NCBI RefSeq assembly: GCF_030651185.1
Contig: NZ_JAUSCJ010000029.1
Location: forward strand, 62,001 to 126,000
Length of the DNA: 64,000 nt
Direction of reading: 5' to 3'
Origin: Phenylobacterium sp.
Lineage (GTDB): Bacteria; Pseudomonadota; Alphaproteobacteria; Caulobacterales; Caulobacteraceae
Positions within the stretch are counted from its first letter, which is position 1, and every line of letters begins with the position of its first letter. Positions 25,000 to 33,393 of the stretch are shown piece by piece. Under the pieces are notes generated by a model. The model saw nothing but the letters and a program-made list of their open reading frames with translations. It searched no databases and had not been told where the DNA came from. The position numbers and the translations under genes are program-made.

Positions 25000-26811
25000 C
25001 TAGAGGCCGGTTTCCAGCGCCTCGCGCATCTCTTCCAGCTTCATCCAGTCCTCCTCGGCCTTAACAAGCTCGGCCTGGGCGTGCGCATGGGACTTGGTCA
25101 GCTTGTCGAAGCCTGCGGGATCGCGGGTGTAGAGCGCCGGATCGGCCATGTCGGCCTCAAGCTTGGCGATCTTGGCCGGCAGACTGAGCATCAGGCCCTC
25201 GGCCTCCTTCAGCCGGTGCTGATCCTTGAAGGAGAGCTTCGTCTTCTTCGACTCGGGCGCTTGCGGCGCGGCCTTGGCCGCCACCTTTGGCGCAGGCGGC
25301 GTTGAGGCGGGTGCGGAGATCGCACCGAAATAGCCGGGGTTCTGGCGCAGGAAGTCCTGCCAACCGCCGGGCGTCTCCACTACGTCGCCGCGGCCGTTCA
25401 GGGCGATGGTCGAGGTGGCCAACCGGTCGATGAAGTCACGGTCGTGGCTCACCAGGATCAGGGTTCCCTCGAAGTCGGCCAGCAGGTCCTCGAGCAGGTC
25501 GAGGGTATCCATGTCCAGGTCGTTGGTGGGTTCGTCGAGGATCAGCAGGTTGGCCGGGGTGGCGAGCGCGCGGGCCAGCAGCAGGCGGTTGCGCTCGCCG
25601 CCGGACAGGCTGCGCACCGGCTGGCGGATCTGGGCGTCGGTGAACAGGAAGTCCTTGGCGTAGGCGTTCACGTGTTTGGGCAGGCCGCGCACCATCACCT
25701 GGTCGCCGCCGAGCGGGGTCAGCACATCGCGCAGCATCATGTCGGGCTTCAGGTCGGCCCGGGCCTGGTCGATATAGGCGATCTCCAGGTTGGCCCCCAG
25801 CTTCACCGAGCCCTCGTCCGGCGCGATCTGCCCCAGCAGCATCTTGACCAGGGTGGTCTTGCCCGCACCGTTGGGACCGACGATGGCCACGCGGTCGCCG
25901 CGCAGGATGCGGGTGGAAAAGCTCTTCAGCAGGGTGCGCTCGCCGAAGCCCTTGGCGATGCCCTTGGCCTCGATCACCCGCTGGCCGGACAGGCCCGAGG
26001 ACGCGATGCCCATGTTCATGTCGCCGCGCACCTCGCGCAGCCGTTCGACCTTCACCTGGCGCAGGTCCATCAGGGCGCGCCGACGCCCTTCGTTGCGGGC
26101 CCGGCGGCCGGTGACCCCGCGCTGCAGCCAGTGCTCTTCCTGCTCCAGCTTCTTGTCGATCTTCCGGCCTTCCTCGGCCTCGGCGGCCAGGACCTGCTCG
26201 ACCCAAGCGTCAAAGGCGGCGAACCCCTTGTCCAGGCGGCGCACCTTGCGGTGCTCCAGCCAGAAGCTGCGCTGGGTGGTGCGCTCCAAGAAAGCGCGGT
26301 CGTGGCTGACGATGACCATGGCGGCGCGGCTGGAGGCAAGCTCGGCCTCCAGGCTCTCAATGGCCAGGATGTCCAGGTGGTTGGTGGGCTCGTCCAGCAG
26401 CAGCAGGTCCGGGTCCTCGGCGAAGGCGCGGGCCAGGGCGACGCGGCGGATCTCGCCGCCGGACAGGCCCGCGGTCGACTTCTCCGGATCGATGCCGAAG
26501 ATGTCCAAGGCCGCCTGGGCCTGGTACTCGGCCGCGCCGCCGGCGATGCAATGGTCCAGCAGGGTGGCGCCGACGATCTCCGGCTCCTGCGGAACATAGG
26601 CGATACGGGTGGCGGGCTGCACGGCGCGCTCGCCGTCGTCGGGCTGGATCTGCCCGGCCAGCATCTTGAGCAAGGTGGTCTTGCCCGCCCCGTTGCGTCC
26701 CACCAGGCAGGCGCGCGACCGCGGCTCCACCGCCAGGTTGACCCCGTCGAACAGCATTTTCGGTCCGTCGGCGAGACGAACATTCTTCAAGGCGAGGATG
26801 GGTGGCTTCAT
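25000..26811 (-). CDS. uup: ABC-F ATPase, Uup-like
   Basis: 603 residues with two ABC domains and no membrane segments, the ABC-F arrangement of ribosome-associated ATPases. Walker A copies are G-R-N-G-A-G-K-T (about 38-45) and G-P-N-G-A-G-K-T (about 315-322), signatures L-S-G-G-E appear in both halves, and Walker B reads L-L-L-L-D-E-P-T-N-H-L-D and L-I-L-D-E-P-T-N-D-L-D. After a proline/alanine linker, the C-terminal 90 residues form the charged coiled-coil that marks Uup rather than EttA. Uup proteins act on stalled or misfolded ribosome complexes and affect transposon excision. The ATG at 26811 (M-K-P-P-I-L-A-L) starts the alignment; the longer frame upstream is not conserved-looking. Confidence 0.85.
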   Translation of the reverse strand: MKPPILALKNVRLADGPKMLFDGVNLAVEPRSRACLVGRNGAGKTTLLKMLAGQIQPDDGERAVQPATRIAYVPQEPEIVGATLLDHCIAGGAAEYQAQAALDIFGIDPEKSTAGLSGGEIRRVALARAFAEDPDLLLLDEPTNHLDILAIESLEAELASSRAAMVIVSHDRAFLERTTQRSFWLEHRKVRRLDKGFAAFDAWVEQVLAAEAEEGRKIDKKLEQEEHWLQRGVTGRRARNEGRRRALMDLRQVKVERLREVRGDMNMGIASSGLSGQRVIEAKGIAKGFGERTLLKSFSTRILRGDRVAIVGPNGAGKTTLVKMLLGQIAPDEGSVKLGANLEIAYIDQARADLKPDMMLRDVLTPLGGDQVMVRGLPKHVNAYAKDFLFTDAQIRQPVRSLSGGERNRLLLARALATPANLLILDEPTNDLDMDTLDLLEDLLADFEGTLILVSHDRDFIDRLATSTIALNGRGDVVETPGGWQDFLRQNPGYFGAISAPASTPPAPKVAAKAAPQAPESKKTKLSFKDQHRLKEAEGLMLSLPAKIAKLEADMADPALYTRDPAGFDKLTKSHAHAQAELVKAEEDWMKLEEMREALETGL

Positions 26812-26851
26812 GCGGCGTCCGACATAGCGACGCGCAGGCGGGAAGCAAGCT

Positions 26852-29047
26852 CTAGAACGGAATCTCCTCGACCGACGGCTGGATCGGCGGCGGCGCCGGC
26901 TGAACCGGCTCCGGCGGGATCGCGGCCTCGGCGTCGCGGGCGGCGGCGGAAAACTCGTCGGCCAGGCCCTCATAGAACTCGTTGCGCGGATCGGCCTCCA
27001 GCTCGGGCTCCGGATCGGGCAGCAGCCAGTCGAAGTCGCGGATCGGCAGCTTCTCGTGCGCCACCACCATGAACTGCCGCCAGATGGCCGCCGACATGAC
27101 GCCGCCGGTGATGCGGTTCATCGGCTTGTCGTCGTCGTTGCCGACCCAGATGCCCGCCACATAGTCGGGTGTGAAGCCCACGAACCAGGCGTCACGCCAG
27201 TTCTGGCTGGTGCCGGTCTTGCCCGCGGCGGGACGGCCGAAGTTGGCTCGGGCGCCGGTGCCGCCGCTGATCACCTTCTTCATCATCTTCACCATCATGC
27301 TGGCGCGGGCGATGTCGTAGGCGGGCACGGGTGAAGAGGTCTGGTGCAGGAACACCGGCTGGCCGCTGATCGTCTTGATCTCGTCGACCATGTACGGCGT
27401 GATCCGGTTGCCGCCGGTCTGGAAGACCTGGAAGCCGGAGACCATCTCGATCAGCGGCACCTCGTACGAGCCGAGCGCCACCGAAAGATTGGGGCTGGGC
27501 GGAATGGTGGTGATGCCGAAGCGCCGGGTCAGTTCGCTGATCGCCGGACCGCCGACCTCCTGGGCGAGCTTCACCGCCACGGTGTTGATGGACTGGGCCA
27601 GGGCGTTTTCCACCGTCACCGCGCCGCGATAGCCGCCGCCGTAGTTCTCGGGTTTCCAGTCGCCGAACTTCACCGGGCCGTCGATGCGCACATCAGTGGG
27701 CATGACCCCCTTCTCCAGGGCGGCGGCATAGACGAAGGGCTTGAAGGAGGAGCCGGGCTGCCGTCTGGCCTGGACCGCGCGATTGAAGACGCTGGCGTTG
27801 TAGTCGAGACCGCCCACCATGGTGCGGATCGCGCCCTCGGCGGAGATGGCCACCATGCTGGCCTGGGAGGCGCCGGCCGCCTTGCCCTCGGCGGCGATCA
27901 CCTGGCGCAGGATGCCCGCGCCGGTGGCCTGCAGCTTGGGATCGATGGTCAGCCGGACCATCAGGTCGGGCGAGTTGGGACCGACGAGCTTCAGCACCTC
28001 GTTGGTGGCGTAGTCCAGGGCGTAGCCCATGTCCCCGTCATTGGCCAAGGCGCTGGGGCTGATCAGCGGCGGCCGGGCCGCGGCGGTGGCGGCGGCGTCG
28101 GCGGTGATCCAGCCCTCGCCCTGCATCCGCTCCAGCACCAGGCGCTGGCGCTCCAGGGCGCCGGCCATGTTGCGGTTCAGCGCCATGCGCGAGGGCGCCT
28201 TGGGCAGGCTGGCCAGCAGGGCGGCTTCCGACAGGGTCAGCTGGCTGGCGGGTTTGCCGAAATAGGTGCGGCTTGCGCCGTCGATGCCGAAGGTATTGGC
28301 TCCGAAATAGATGCGGTTGAGGTAGAGCTCGAGGACTTCGTCCTTGCTCAGCATCTTCTCCAGGCGCTGGGCCATGACGGCCTCCTGGATCTTCCGCGTC
28401 ATGGTCTGGTCGGGCGTCAGGAACAGGCCCTTGGCCAACTGCTGCGACAGGGTCGAGCCGCCCTCAACCACCTTGCCGGCGGCATAGTTGGCCCGCGCGG
28501 CGCGCAGGATGGCCCAGGGGTCGACCGCGCCGTGCTGATAGAATCGCCGGTCCTCGGCGGCCAGGAAGGCGCGCGGCACATAGTCAGGGAGCTGGGTGAG
28601 GGTGACGCGATCGCCGTACTTCGGCCCGCGCGACGCGATCAGCACGCCGGTCTTGTCGAAGAACTTGATGGCTGGCGCCCGGTTGATCGCATAGAGCGCC
28701 TCGCGCTCCGGCAGGGCCGGGATATCCTTCAGATAAACCTGCTGGATATAGACCGCGCCGCCCAGGATCAGCAGGGCCGTCACCGCCGCCATCACCACCA
28801 GGGTGGTCCACAGCCACTTCAGGTTCTTGGGCTTTCGCGGTCCGCCACCGCCCGATCCGCCGCCGCCGGTCCTGGTCTTCGCGGGCTTCTCGGTCTTCAG
28901 CTTGGCCTTTTTCGGCTTGGGCAGATCGGCCCGGAAGTGTTCGTCGGGCGCCGCGTCAGGCTCGGGCGCGCGCGCCGGCGCCCCGGGCGCCTGGGGGCTC
29001 GGCTTGGAGTCCGGGAACTTGTAGGGGTCGAGATTCCAGTCGGGCAC
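26852..29047 (-). CDS. Class A penicillin-binding protein (PBP1A type)
   Basis: 731 residues, bifunctional peptidoglycan synthase. A cytoplasmic Pro/Lys/Gly-rich tail (1-75) precedes one membrane anchor (about 77-100). The GT51 glycosyltransferase domain has E-D-R-R-F-Y-x-H-G and G-G-S-T-L-S-Q-Q-L-A-K; the transpeptidase domain has the S-S-F-K serine/lysine motif (G-S-S-F-K-P-F), S-I-N and K-T-G-T. All catalytic motifs are intact. The start is GTG at 29047 with no clear SD. It is divergent from the YcgN gene with only 55 bp between starts. Which Caulobacter class A PBP (PbpX/Y/Z, PbpC, Pbp1A) it matches cannot be told. Confidence 0.92.
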   Translation of the reverse strand: MPDWNLDPYKFPDSKPSPQAPGAPARAPEPDAAPDEHFRADLPKPKKAKLKTEKPAKTRTGGGGSGGGGPRKPKNLKWLWTTLVVMAAVTALLILGGAVYIQQVYLKDIPALPEREALYAINRAPAIKFFDKTGVLIASRGPKYGDRVTLTQLPDYVPRAFLAAEDRRFYQHGAVDPWAILRAARANYAAGKVVEGGSTLSQQLAKGLFLTPDQTMTRKIQEAVMAQRLEKMLSKDEVLELYLNRIYFGANTFGIDGASRTYFGKPASQLTLSEAALLASLPKAPSRMALNRNMAGALERQRLVLERMQGEGWITADAAATAAARPPLISPSALANDGDMGYALDYATNEVLKLVGPNSPDLMVRLTIDPKLQATGAGILRQVIAAEGKAAGASQASMVAISAEGAIRTMVGGLDYNASVFNRAVQARRQPGSSFKPFVYAAALEKGVMPTDVRIDGPVKFGDWKPENYGGGYRGAVTVENALAQSINTVAVKLAQEVGGPAISELTRRFGITTIPPSPNLSVALGSYEVPLIEMVSGFQVFQTGGNRITPYMVDEIKTISGQPVFLHQTSSPVPAYDIARASMMVKMMKKVISGGTGARANFGRPAAGKTGTSQNWRDAWFVGFTPDYVAGIWVGNDDDKPMNRITGGVMSAAIWRQFMVVAHEKLPIRDFDWLLPDPEPELEADPRNEFYEGLADEFSAAARDAEAAIPPEPVQPAPPPIQPSVEEIPF

Positions 29048-29102
29048 TTGGTCAAACGAATAAGGGGCGGCAGGGACGCTTTTGGTTTAGGACGCCTCTA
29101 AC

Positions 29103-29567
29103 ATGGCGACGAGACCTTACTGGGAAACGAAATCACTCCGCCAGATGACGGTGCAGGAGTGGGAGAGCCTATGCGACGGTTGCGGGCTCTGCTGTCTTGT
29201 TCGCTTCGAGGATGAGGATTCCGGCGAGATCATCCCCACCCGCGTGCATTGCCGCCTGCTCGACGCCCAGACCTGCGCCTGCAGCGACTATCCCGGCCGC
29301 AAGAAGCACGTCCCCGACTGCATCAAGCTGACCCCGCAGAATGTCGACCGGCTGCAGTGGATGCCGCTCTCCTGCGCCTATCGCCGGATCAATGAGGGCC
29401 GGGGCCTGGCCGACTGGCACCCGCTGATCTCCGGCGATCCCGAGAGCGTCCACCGCGCCGGGGTCTCCGTGCGTGGCGAGACCATCAGCGAGGACGAACT
29501 CGAAGACCCCGAGGACGCCATGGCCTATGTCGCCTACGACCTGATGGAAGAGCGCGGCGACGACTAG
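29103..29567 (+). CDS. YcgN/UPF0260 cysteine-cluster protein
   Basis: 154 residues of the YcgN (UPF0260) family. The N-terminal [12 protein letters not shown] cluster and later cysteines ([23 protein letters not shown]) make about nine conserved cysteines, suggesting metal or Fe-S binding. Length is right for the family and no signal peptide is present, so it is cytoplasmic. The biochemical role is unknown. It is divergent from the PBP gene and converges with the DUF805 gene, with a four-base stop overlap. Confidence 0.9.
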   Translation: MATRPYWETKSLRQMTVQEWESLCDGCGLCCLVRFEDEDSGEIIPTRVHCRLLDAQTCACSDYPGRKKHVPDCIKLTPQNVDRLQWMPLSCAYRRINEGRGLADWHPLISGDPESVHRAGVSVRGETISEDELEDPEDAMAYVAYDLMEERGDD

Positions 29568-29974
29568 CCCCGGCTCTTCGCCAGCCCGATCCACAGGGTG
29601 GCGGCCAGAAACACCACGATCCCCGCCAGCGGCCCGAAGAAGCCGAGCATGGTCCACGGCGCGGGGCCCCGCCCATCCAGCGCGCCCACCAGGAAGCCGA
29701 CGCTGGCCAGGCCCACGATCAGCACCGCCGCCGGGATCGCCGCCAGGAACCGCGAGCGCCCGGCGTCCTCCAGTCGCTTGGCCGACAGGCACAGCCAGCA
29801 GAACAGGCAGAAGAGCGCCAGCCCGAACCGCATCTGCAACGGGTGGATCCATCCCGCCATGTAGTTCGCGAGGTCCGCCGCGAACGCCGCCAGCAGCAAC
29901 ACCAGCAGGGCGCGCCAGAAGCTCAGCCGACCGATACGGCCCCGCGGCCAGAGGAAGAGTTTGACAATGCGCAT
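29564..29974 (-). CDS. DUF805 family membrane protein
   Basis: 136 residues. The N terminus [16 protein letters not shown] is the DUF805 entry motif (x-G-R-x-x-R-x-x-F-W), followed by four hydrophobic helices and, between the second and third, [10 protein letters not shown], the family's R-L-x-D-x-G-x-S element. These are small inner-membrane proteins of unknown role. The frame runs open upstream to 30067, but GAGG just before the ATG at 29974 and the domain start support the shorter form. Divergent from the dnaJ-like gene. Confidence 0.8.
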   Translation of the reverse strand: MRIVKLFLWPRGRIGRLSFWRALLVLLLAAFAADLANYMAGWIHPLQMRFGLALFCLFCWLCLSAKRLEDAGRSRFLAAIPAAVLIVGLASVGFLVGALDGRGPAPWTMLGFFGPLAGIVVFLAATLWIGLAKSRG

Positions 29975-30025
29975 GGCGCCTCGAGGCTGAAGGGCGGAGG
30001 CTAGCGGTTCGGCGCAAGTCTCTGT

Positions 30026-30045
30026 ATGTGGCATTTTTACCACAT
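30026..30045. promoter_or_regulatory. ATGTGG-N8-CCACAT inverted repeat in the divergent DUF805/dnaJ region
   Basis: A perfect 6-bp inverted repeat with an AT-rich eight-base spacer (CATTTTTA), in the 147-bp gap between the two divergent starts. It could be an operator. The T5 run is inside the loop, not after the stem, so it is not an intrinsic terminator. Confidence 0.3.
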
Positions 30046-30121
30046 TGGCTCTTGCGCCTGGGGTCAAACAGCCTAATTGAAGGCCACGCGGTTTTCCCGT
30101 GAACAGGAAGGTTCTTCACTC

Positions 30122-31060
30122 TTGGCTGGCGATCCCTATCAGGAACTTGGCGTTTCCCGCGGCGCGAGCGCCGATGAGGTCCGCAAGGCGTTCCGCAAGC
30201 TCGCCAAGAAGCACCACCCCGACACCAATCCGGGCGACAAGGCCTCGGAAGAGAAGTTCAAGCGCGTCAGCGCGGCCTTCGACATCGTCGGCGACCCTGA
30301 CAAGCGCAAGAAGTTCGACGCTGGCGAAATCGACGCCGACGGTCGCGAGACCTCCCGCGGCTTCGGCGGCGGGGGCGGCAGCGGCGGTCCCTGGGGCCAA
30401 CCCGGCGGCGGCGGCTGGAGCCCGCGCGGCCAGGCCGAAGGCCCCGACATCGACCTCTCCGACATCCTGGGCGAGATGCTCGGTCGTGGCCGTGCGGCAC
30501 AGGGCGGGCAGGGCGGGCAGGGCGGCGGCTTCGGCGGCTTCTCCCAGCGCGGCGGTGACGTGCGCGCCAAGCTTGAGATCGACCTGGAAGACACCATCGA
30601 GGGTCCGAAGAAGCGCATCGCCTTCTCCGATGGCCGCACCATCGACGTCTCTATCCCCAAGGGGGCCGAGGAAGGCCAGACCCTGCGCCTCAAGGGGCAG
30701 GGCTCTCCTGGCCGCTCTGGCCCCGGCGACGCTTTCATCGAGCTGACCATCCGTCCGCATCCGATCTACCGGCGCGAGGGCGACAATCTGGTCATGGACC
30801 TGCCGGTCTCGATCCCCGACGCGATCCTGGGTGGCAAGGTCCAGGCGCCGACCCCCGACGGCCCGGTCAATGTCTCGGTCCCCAAGGGCGGCGGTTCGTC
30901 CCTGCGCCTCAAGGGCCGCGGCCTGTCGGACTCCAAGGGCAAGCGCGGCGACCTGCTGGCCCGTATCGTCCTGATGCTGCCAGAGACCATCGATCCGGAG
31001 TTGGAAGCCTTCGCCGAAAAGTGGCGCGCCGAGCGACCCTATACGCCGCGGCGGCGGTAG
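30122..31060 (+). CDS. DnaJ/CbpA-type co-chaperone
   Basis: 312 residues: a J domain (about 1-68) with intact H-P-D motif (K-K-H-H-P-D-T), a long glycine-rich linker (about 85-145), and two C-terminal substrate-binding beta domains (about 150-300) with the [16 protein letters not shown] and [14 protein letters not shown] repeats. The cysteine-rich zinc domain of DnaJ is absent, so it is a CbpA-like protein that would stimulate DnaK ATPase. TTG at 30122 has AGGAAGG about nine bases before it and gives a canonical [10 protein letters not shown] start; a TTG at 30077 would add 15 codons. Confidence 0.88.
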   Translation: MAGDPYQELGVSRGASADEVRKAFRKLAKKHHPDTNPGDKASEEKFKRVSAAFDIVGDPDKRKKFDAGEIDADGRETSRGFGGGGGSGGPWGQPGGGGWSPRGQAEGPDIDLSDILGEMLGRGRAAQGGQGGQGGGFGGFSQRGGDVRAKLEIDLEDTIEGPKKRIAFSDGRTIDVSIPKGAEEGQTLRLKGQGSPGRSGPGDAFIELTIRPHPIYRREGDNLVMDLPVSIPDAILGGKVQAPTPDGPVNVSVPKGGGSSLRLKGRGLSDSKGKRGDLLARIVLMLPETIDPELEAFAEKWRAERPYTPRRR

Positions 31061-31089
31061 CCTCAGGGCCAGATAGGTGCGCCGCGACC

Positions 31090-32166
31090 TCAGGCCGCGT
31101 TGGCGGCGTCGAAGGTGATCTCGACCTGCATCCCTTGGCCAGGCGACGAGGTGACGTCCATGTGCGCCCTGGCGTTCTGCAGCAGCGAGCGAACGATCAG
31201 GGCGGAAAGCTTGCCGGGCTTGGGCCAAACATAGCCGTCGGGCAGGCCCACCCCGTCATCGGCCACCAGCACCCGACAGCCGCCTTCAGCCTCGGTGGTG
31301 CTGTGCAGGGTGATTGTCCCGCCCTCCCGGCCCTGGAAGGCGTGCTTCAGGGCATTGGTCAGCAGTTCATTGACCACCAGGCCGGTGGGCATGGCGACAT
31401 CAAGGGAGACCAGCCAGGTGTCCACCTGCAGGTTGAGATGAATGCCCTCCACCGCGTGGGCGCGCATGACGGCGGACGCGATTTCACTCAGATAGATTCC
31501 AAGATCGACGACGCCCTCACCGGGTGAATCCCCCAGGGCGCGGTACAGCAGGCCCAGAGCCTCGACCCGCCCGGCCAGCCGGTCGAACCCCTCTCCGGTC
31601 GACAGATCGGAGACGCCGCGCGCTTCGACGCGGATCAGGGCGGTGATCATCTGTAGATTGTTCTTCACCCGGTGCTGCAGTTCCAGCAACTGGGTATCCT
31701 TCTCCCGGACCTGTTCCTCCAGGCTGTCGAGCACCGAGGCGTCCCGCTTGGCCGCCGCGATCAGCGCCACGAGCCGGAAGGCGGGCTTGCCCTCGTCGTC
31801 ATCGATCACATTGGACCAGGCGTCCACCATCAGCCCGACATCGCCATGCGGCATGTTGAAGGACCCGAGATAGTCGCGCCCCTTGGCGATCGCCTCTCCC
31901 ATGGTCCGAGGGGCCTGAGGCGGCGCGGCCTCGCCTGGCAGGCTTTGCCAGCCGTTGCCCAGCACCGTGGTGTTCAACTGGCCCGAGAGCCGCTCGAACT
32001 CCAGGTTGGCGTAGATCACCTTCTCCACCGGATTGAGTTCGGCGACGGCGACGGCGATGGGAACCTGGTCGAGGAACTGCTTGAACCGATCGCTTTCGAG
32101 AGCCACAGCCAGGTCTGGGCTCTCCAGAAGCTGTTCAATGTTGGTCTGCGGCTCGTCTGGGGGCAT
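31090..32166 (-). CDS. HWE/HisKA_2-family sensor kinase with PAS domain
   Basis: 358 residues, soluble. After a short N terminus a PAS domain spans about 20-150 (F-L-D-Q-V-P-I-A-V-A-V-A-E-L ... V-I-Y-A-N-L-E-F-E-R-L-S-G). It resembles a LOV fold in outline but lacks the flavin-binding N-C-R-F-L-Q cysteine motif. The kinase part has the H-R-V-K-N-N-L-Q H-box (about residue 182) typical of HisKA_2, then an HATPase region (V-V-N-E-L-L-T-N-A-L-K-H-A-F). Such kinases in alphaproteobacteria often feed the PhyR general stress response or single-domain regulators. ATG 32166 has AAGGTG before it; the upstream extension of the frame lacks domain signal. Confidence 0.8.
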   Translation of the reverse strand: MPPDEPQTNIEQLLESPDLAVALESDRFKQFLDQVPIAVAVAELNPVEKVIYANLEFERLSGQLNTTVLGNGWQSLPGEAAPPQAPRTMGEAIAKGRDYLGSFNMPHGDVGLMVDAWSNVIDDDEGKPAFRLVALIAAAKRDASVLDSLEEQVREKDTQLLELQHRVKNNLQMITALIRVEARGVSDLSTGEGFDRLAGRVEALGLLYRALGDSPGEGVVDLGIYLSEIASAVMRAHAVEGIHLNLQVDTWLVSLDVAMPTGLVVNELLTNALKHAFQGREGGTITLHSTTEAEGGCRVLVADDGVGLPDGYVWPKPGKLSALIVRSLLQNARAHMDVTSSPGQGMQVEITFDAANAA

Positions 32167-32317
32167 CTGCACCTTGGGCCTGCCGTGATGGCGGGCTTCT
32201 TCCCGGCAGTTTAGAAGGTCTGGCTTCCTTAGGCCATCGAAGCCTGTGACGTCACCCGATCGCCTCCCACACGTCTCACGCGTGACAGACCGCCGCACCG
32301 CCTGCATAAACCCCTTA

Positions 32318-32333
32318 TTCAGGCTGGGTTCAG
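32318..32333. promoter_or_regulatory. TTCAG-N6-TTCAG direct repeat upstream of the PepSY operon
   Basis: Two TTCAG copies (32318-32322 and 32329-32333) with an 11-bp period, 25 bp before the PepSY gene start. Direct repeats with one-turn spacing are typical of OmpR/PhoP-family regulators, so this may be the binding site of the downstream response regulator. Confidence 0.4.
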
Positions 32334-32357
32334 TCGCGGGGCTCTAAACCTCTGGGC

Positions 32358-32690
32358 ATGAAGCGTTCAATCGCCATAGCCGCCCTTCTCCTGGCGCTCA
32401 CTCCGGTGGCGTCCCAGGCGCAGGGCTATCCCGACTACGGGCGGCCGTCCTACGGCGCCCGTGGGGACCAGGACCGCGCCCGCGCCGCCGTGCGGGGCGG
32501 CCGTCAGGTCTCGCTGTCCCAGGTGATCAGCATGATCGCCTCGCGCACCCCCGGCCGCCAGCTCAACACCACCATGGGCGACTATTCCGGTCGCCCGGCC
32601 TATTTCGTTCAGTGGCAGACCCCCGACGGCCGGGTGATGATCTTCATCGTCGACGCCGAGAGCGGTCAGATCCTGTCGCGCCAAGGCTAA
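32358..32690 (+). CDS. Secreted PepSY-domain protein
   Basis: 110 residues: signal peptide (cleavage after A-S-Q-A near residue 20), a short Tyr/Gly/Arg-rich stretch, then one PepSY-like unit (Q-V-S-L-S-Q-V-I-S-M-I-A ... G-R-P-A-Y-F-V-Q-W-Q-T-P-D-G-R-V-M-I-F-I-V-D-A-E-S-G-Q-I-L). The V-D-A-x-S-G-x-I-L ending is the PepSY hallmark. These small periplasmic proteins commonly precede PhoPQ-like two-component genes and may modulate the sensor. It ends 10 bp before the response-regulator start, so the three genes form an operon. Confidence 0.8.
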   Translation: MKRSIAIAALLLALTPVASQAQGYPDYGRPSYGARGDQDRARAAVRGGRQVSLSQVISMIASRTPGRQLNTTMGDYSGRPAYFVQWQTPDGRVMIFIVDAESGQILSRQG

Positions 32691-32700
32691 AGAGGCTCCT

Positions 32701-33393
32701 ATGCGTATCCTGCTGGTCGAAGACGATCCGGACCTGTCGCGGCAACTGAAGGCCGCCCTGGGCGACGCCGGCTACGCCGTCGACCATGCCCCCGACGGCG
32801 AGGAAGCCCAGTTCCTGGGCGAGACCGAGCCCTATGACGCGGTGATCCTCGACCTGGGCCTGCCCAAGGTGGACGGAGTCTCGGTGCTGGAGCGCTGGCG
32901 CCGGGGCGCCATGGCGGTTCCCGTGCTGATCCTCACCGCCCGCGGGGCGTGGAGCGAGAAGGTGGCCGGCTTCGACGCCGGCGCCGACGACTATCTCACC
33001 AAGCCCTTCCACACCGAGGAACTGCTGGCCCGCCTGCGCGCCCTGCTGCGCCGCTCGGCCGGCCATGCGGCGCCCAGCCTGTCGGTGGGCGGCCTGCGCC
33101 TGGATCCCCGCGCCGCGCGGGCCACGGTCAATGGCGAGCCCTTGCGGCTCACCTCCCTGGAATACCGCCTGCTGCACTATCTGATGATGCACCAGGGCCG
33201 GGTGATCAGCCGCACCGAGCTGGTGGAGCACCTGTACGACCAGGACTTCGACCGCGACTCCAACACCATCGAGGTGTTCATCGGCCGGGTGCGCAAGAAG
33301 ATCGGCGCCGACCGCATCGATACGGTGCGTGGCCTTGGCTACCGCCTGACTGCGCCCCCGGAAGAGCTGGAGGGCCAGGCGGCCGGCTCGTGA
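32701..33393 (+). CDS. OmpR/PhoP-family response regulator
   Basis: 230 residues: receiver domain (1-115) with phospho-acceptor Asp51 in V-I-L-D-L-G-L-P-K-V-D-G, acidic pair E-D-D at 7-9 and K-P-F at the end of the fold, plus a winged-helix DNA-binding domain (about 128-222; L-T-S-L-E-Y-R-L-L and N-T-I-E-V-F-I-G-R-V-R-K-K). Alphaproteobacterial PhoP/FeuP-like proteins with this operon order respond to envelope or cation conditions. The stop TGA overlaps the GTG start of the sensor kinase. A TTCAG direct repeat upstream of the operon could be its target. Confidence 0.9.
   Translation: MRILLVEDDPDLSRQLKAALGDAGYAVDHAPDGEEAQFLGETEPYDAVILDLGLPKVDGVSVLERWRRGAMAVPVLILTARGAWSEKVAGFDAGADDYLTKPFHTEELLARLRALLRRSAGHAAPSLSVGGLRLDPRAARATVNGEPLRLTSLEYRLLHYLMMHQGRVISRTELVEHLYDQDFDRDSNTIEVFIGRVRKKIGADRIDTVRGLGYRLTAPPEELEGQAAGS

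Noticed and set aside
31090-32166. LOV photoreceptor kinase (LovK)
   Set aside because: The PAS domain lacks the flavin-binding cysteine motif N-C-R-F-L-Q required for LOV photochemistry.
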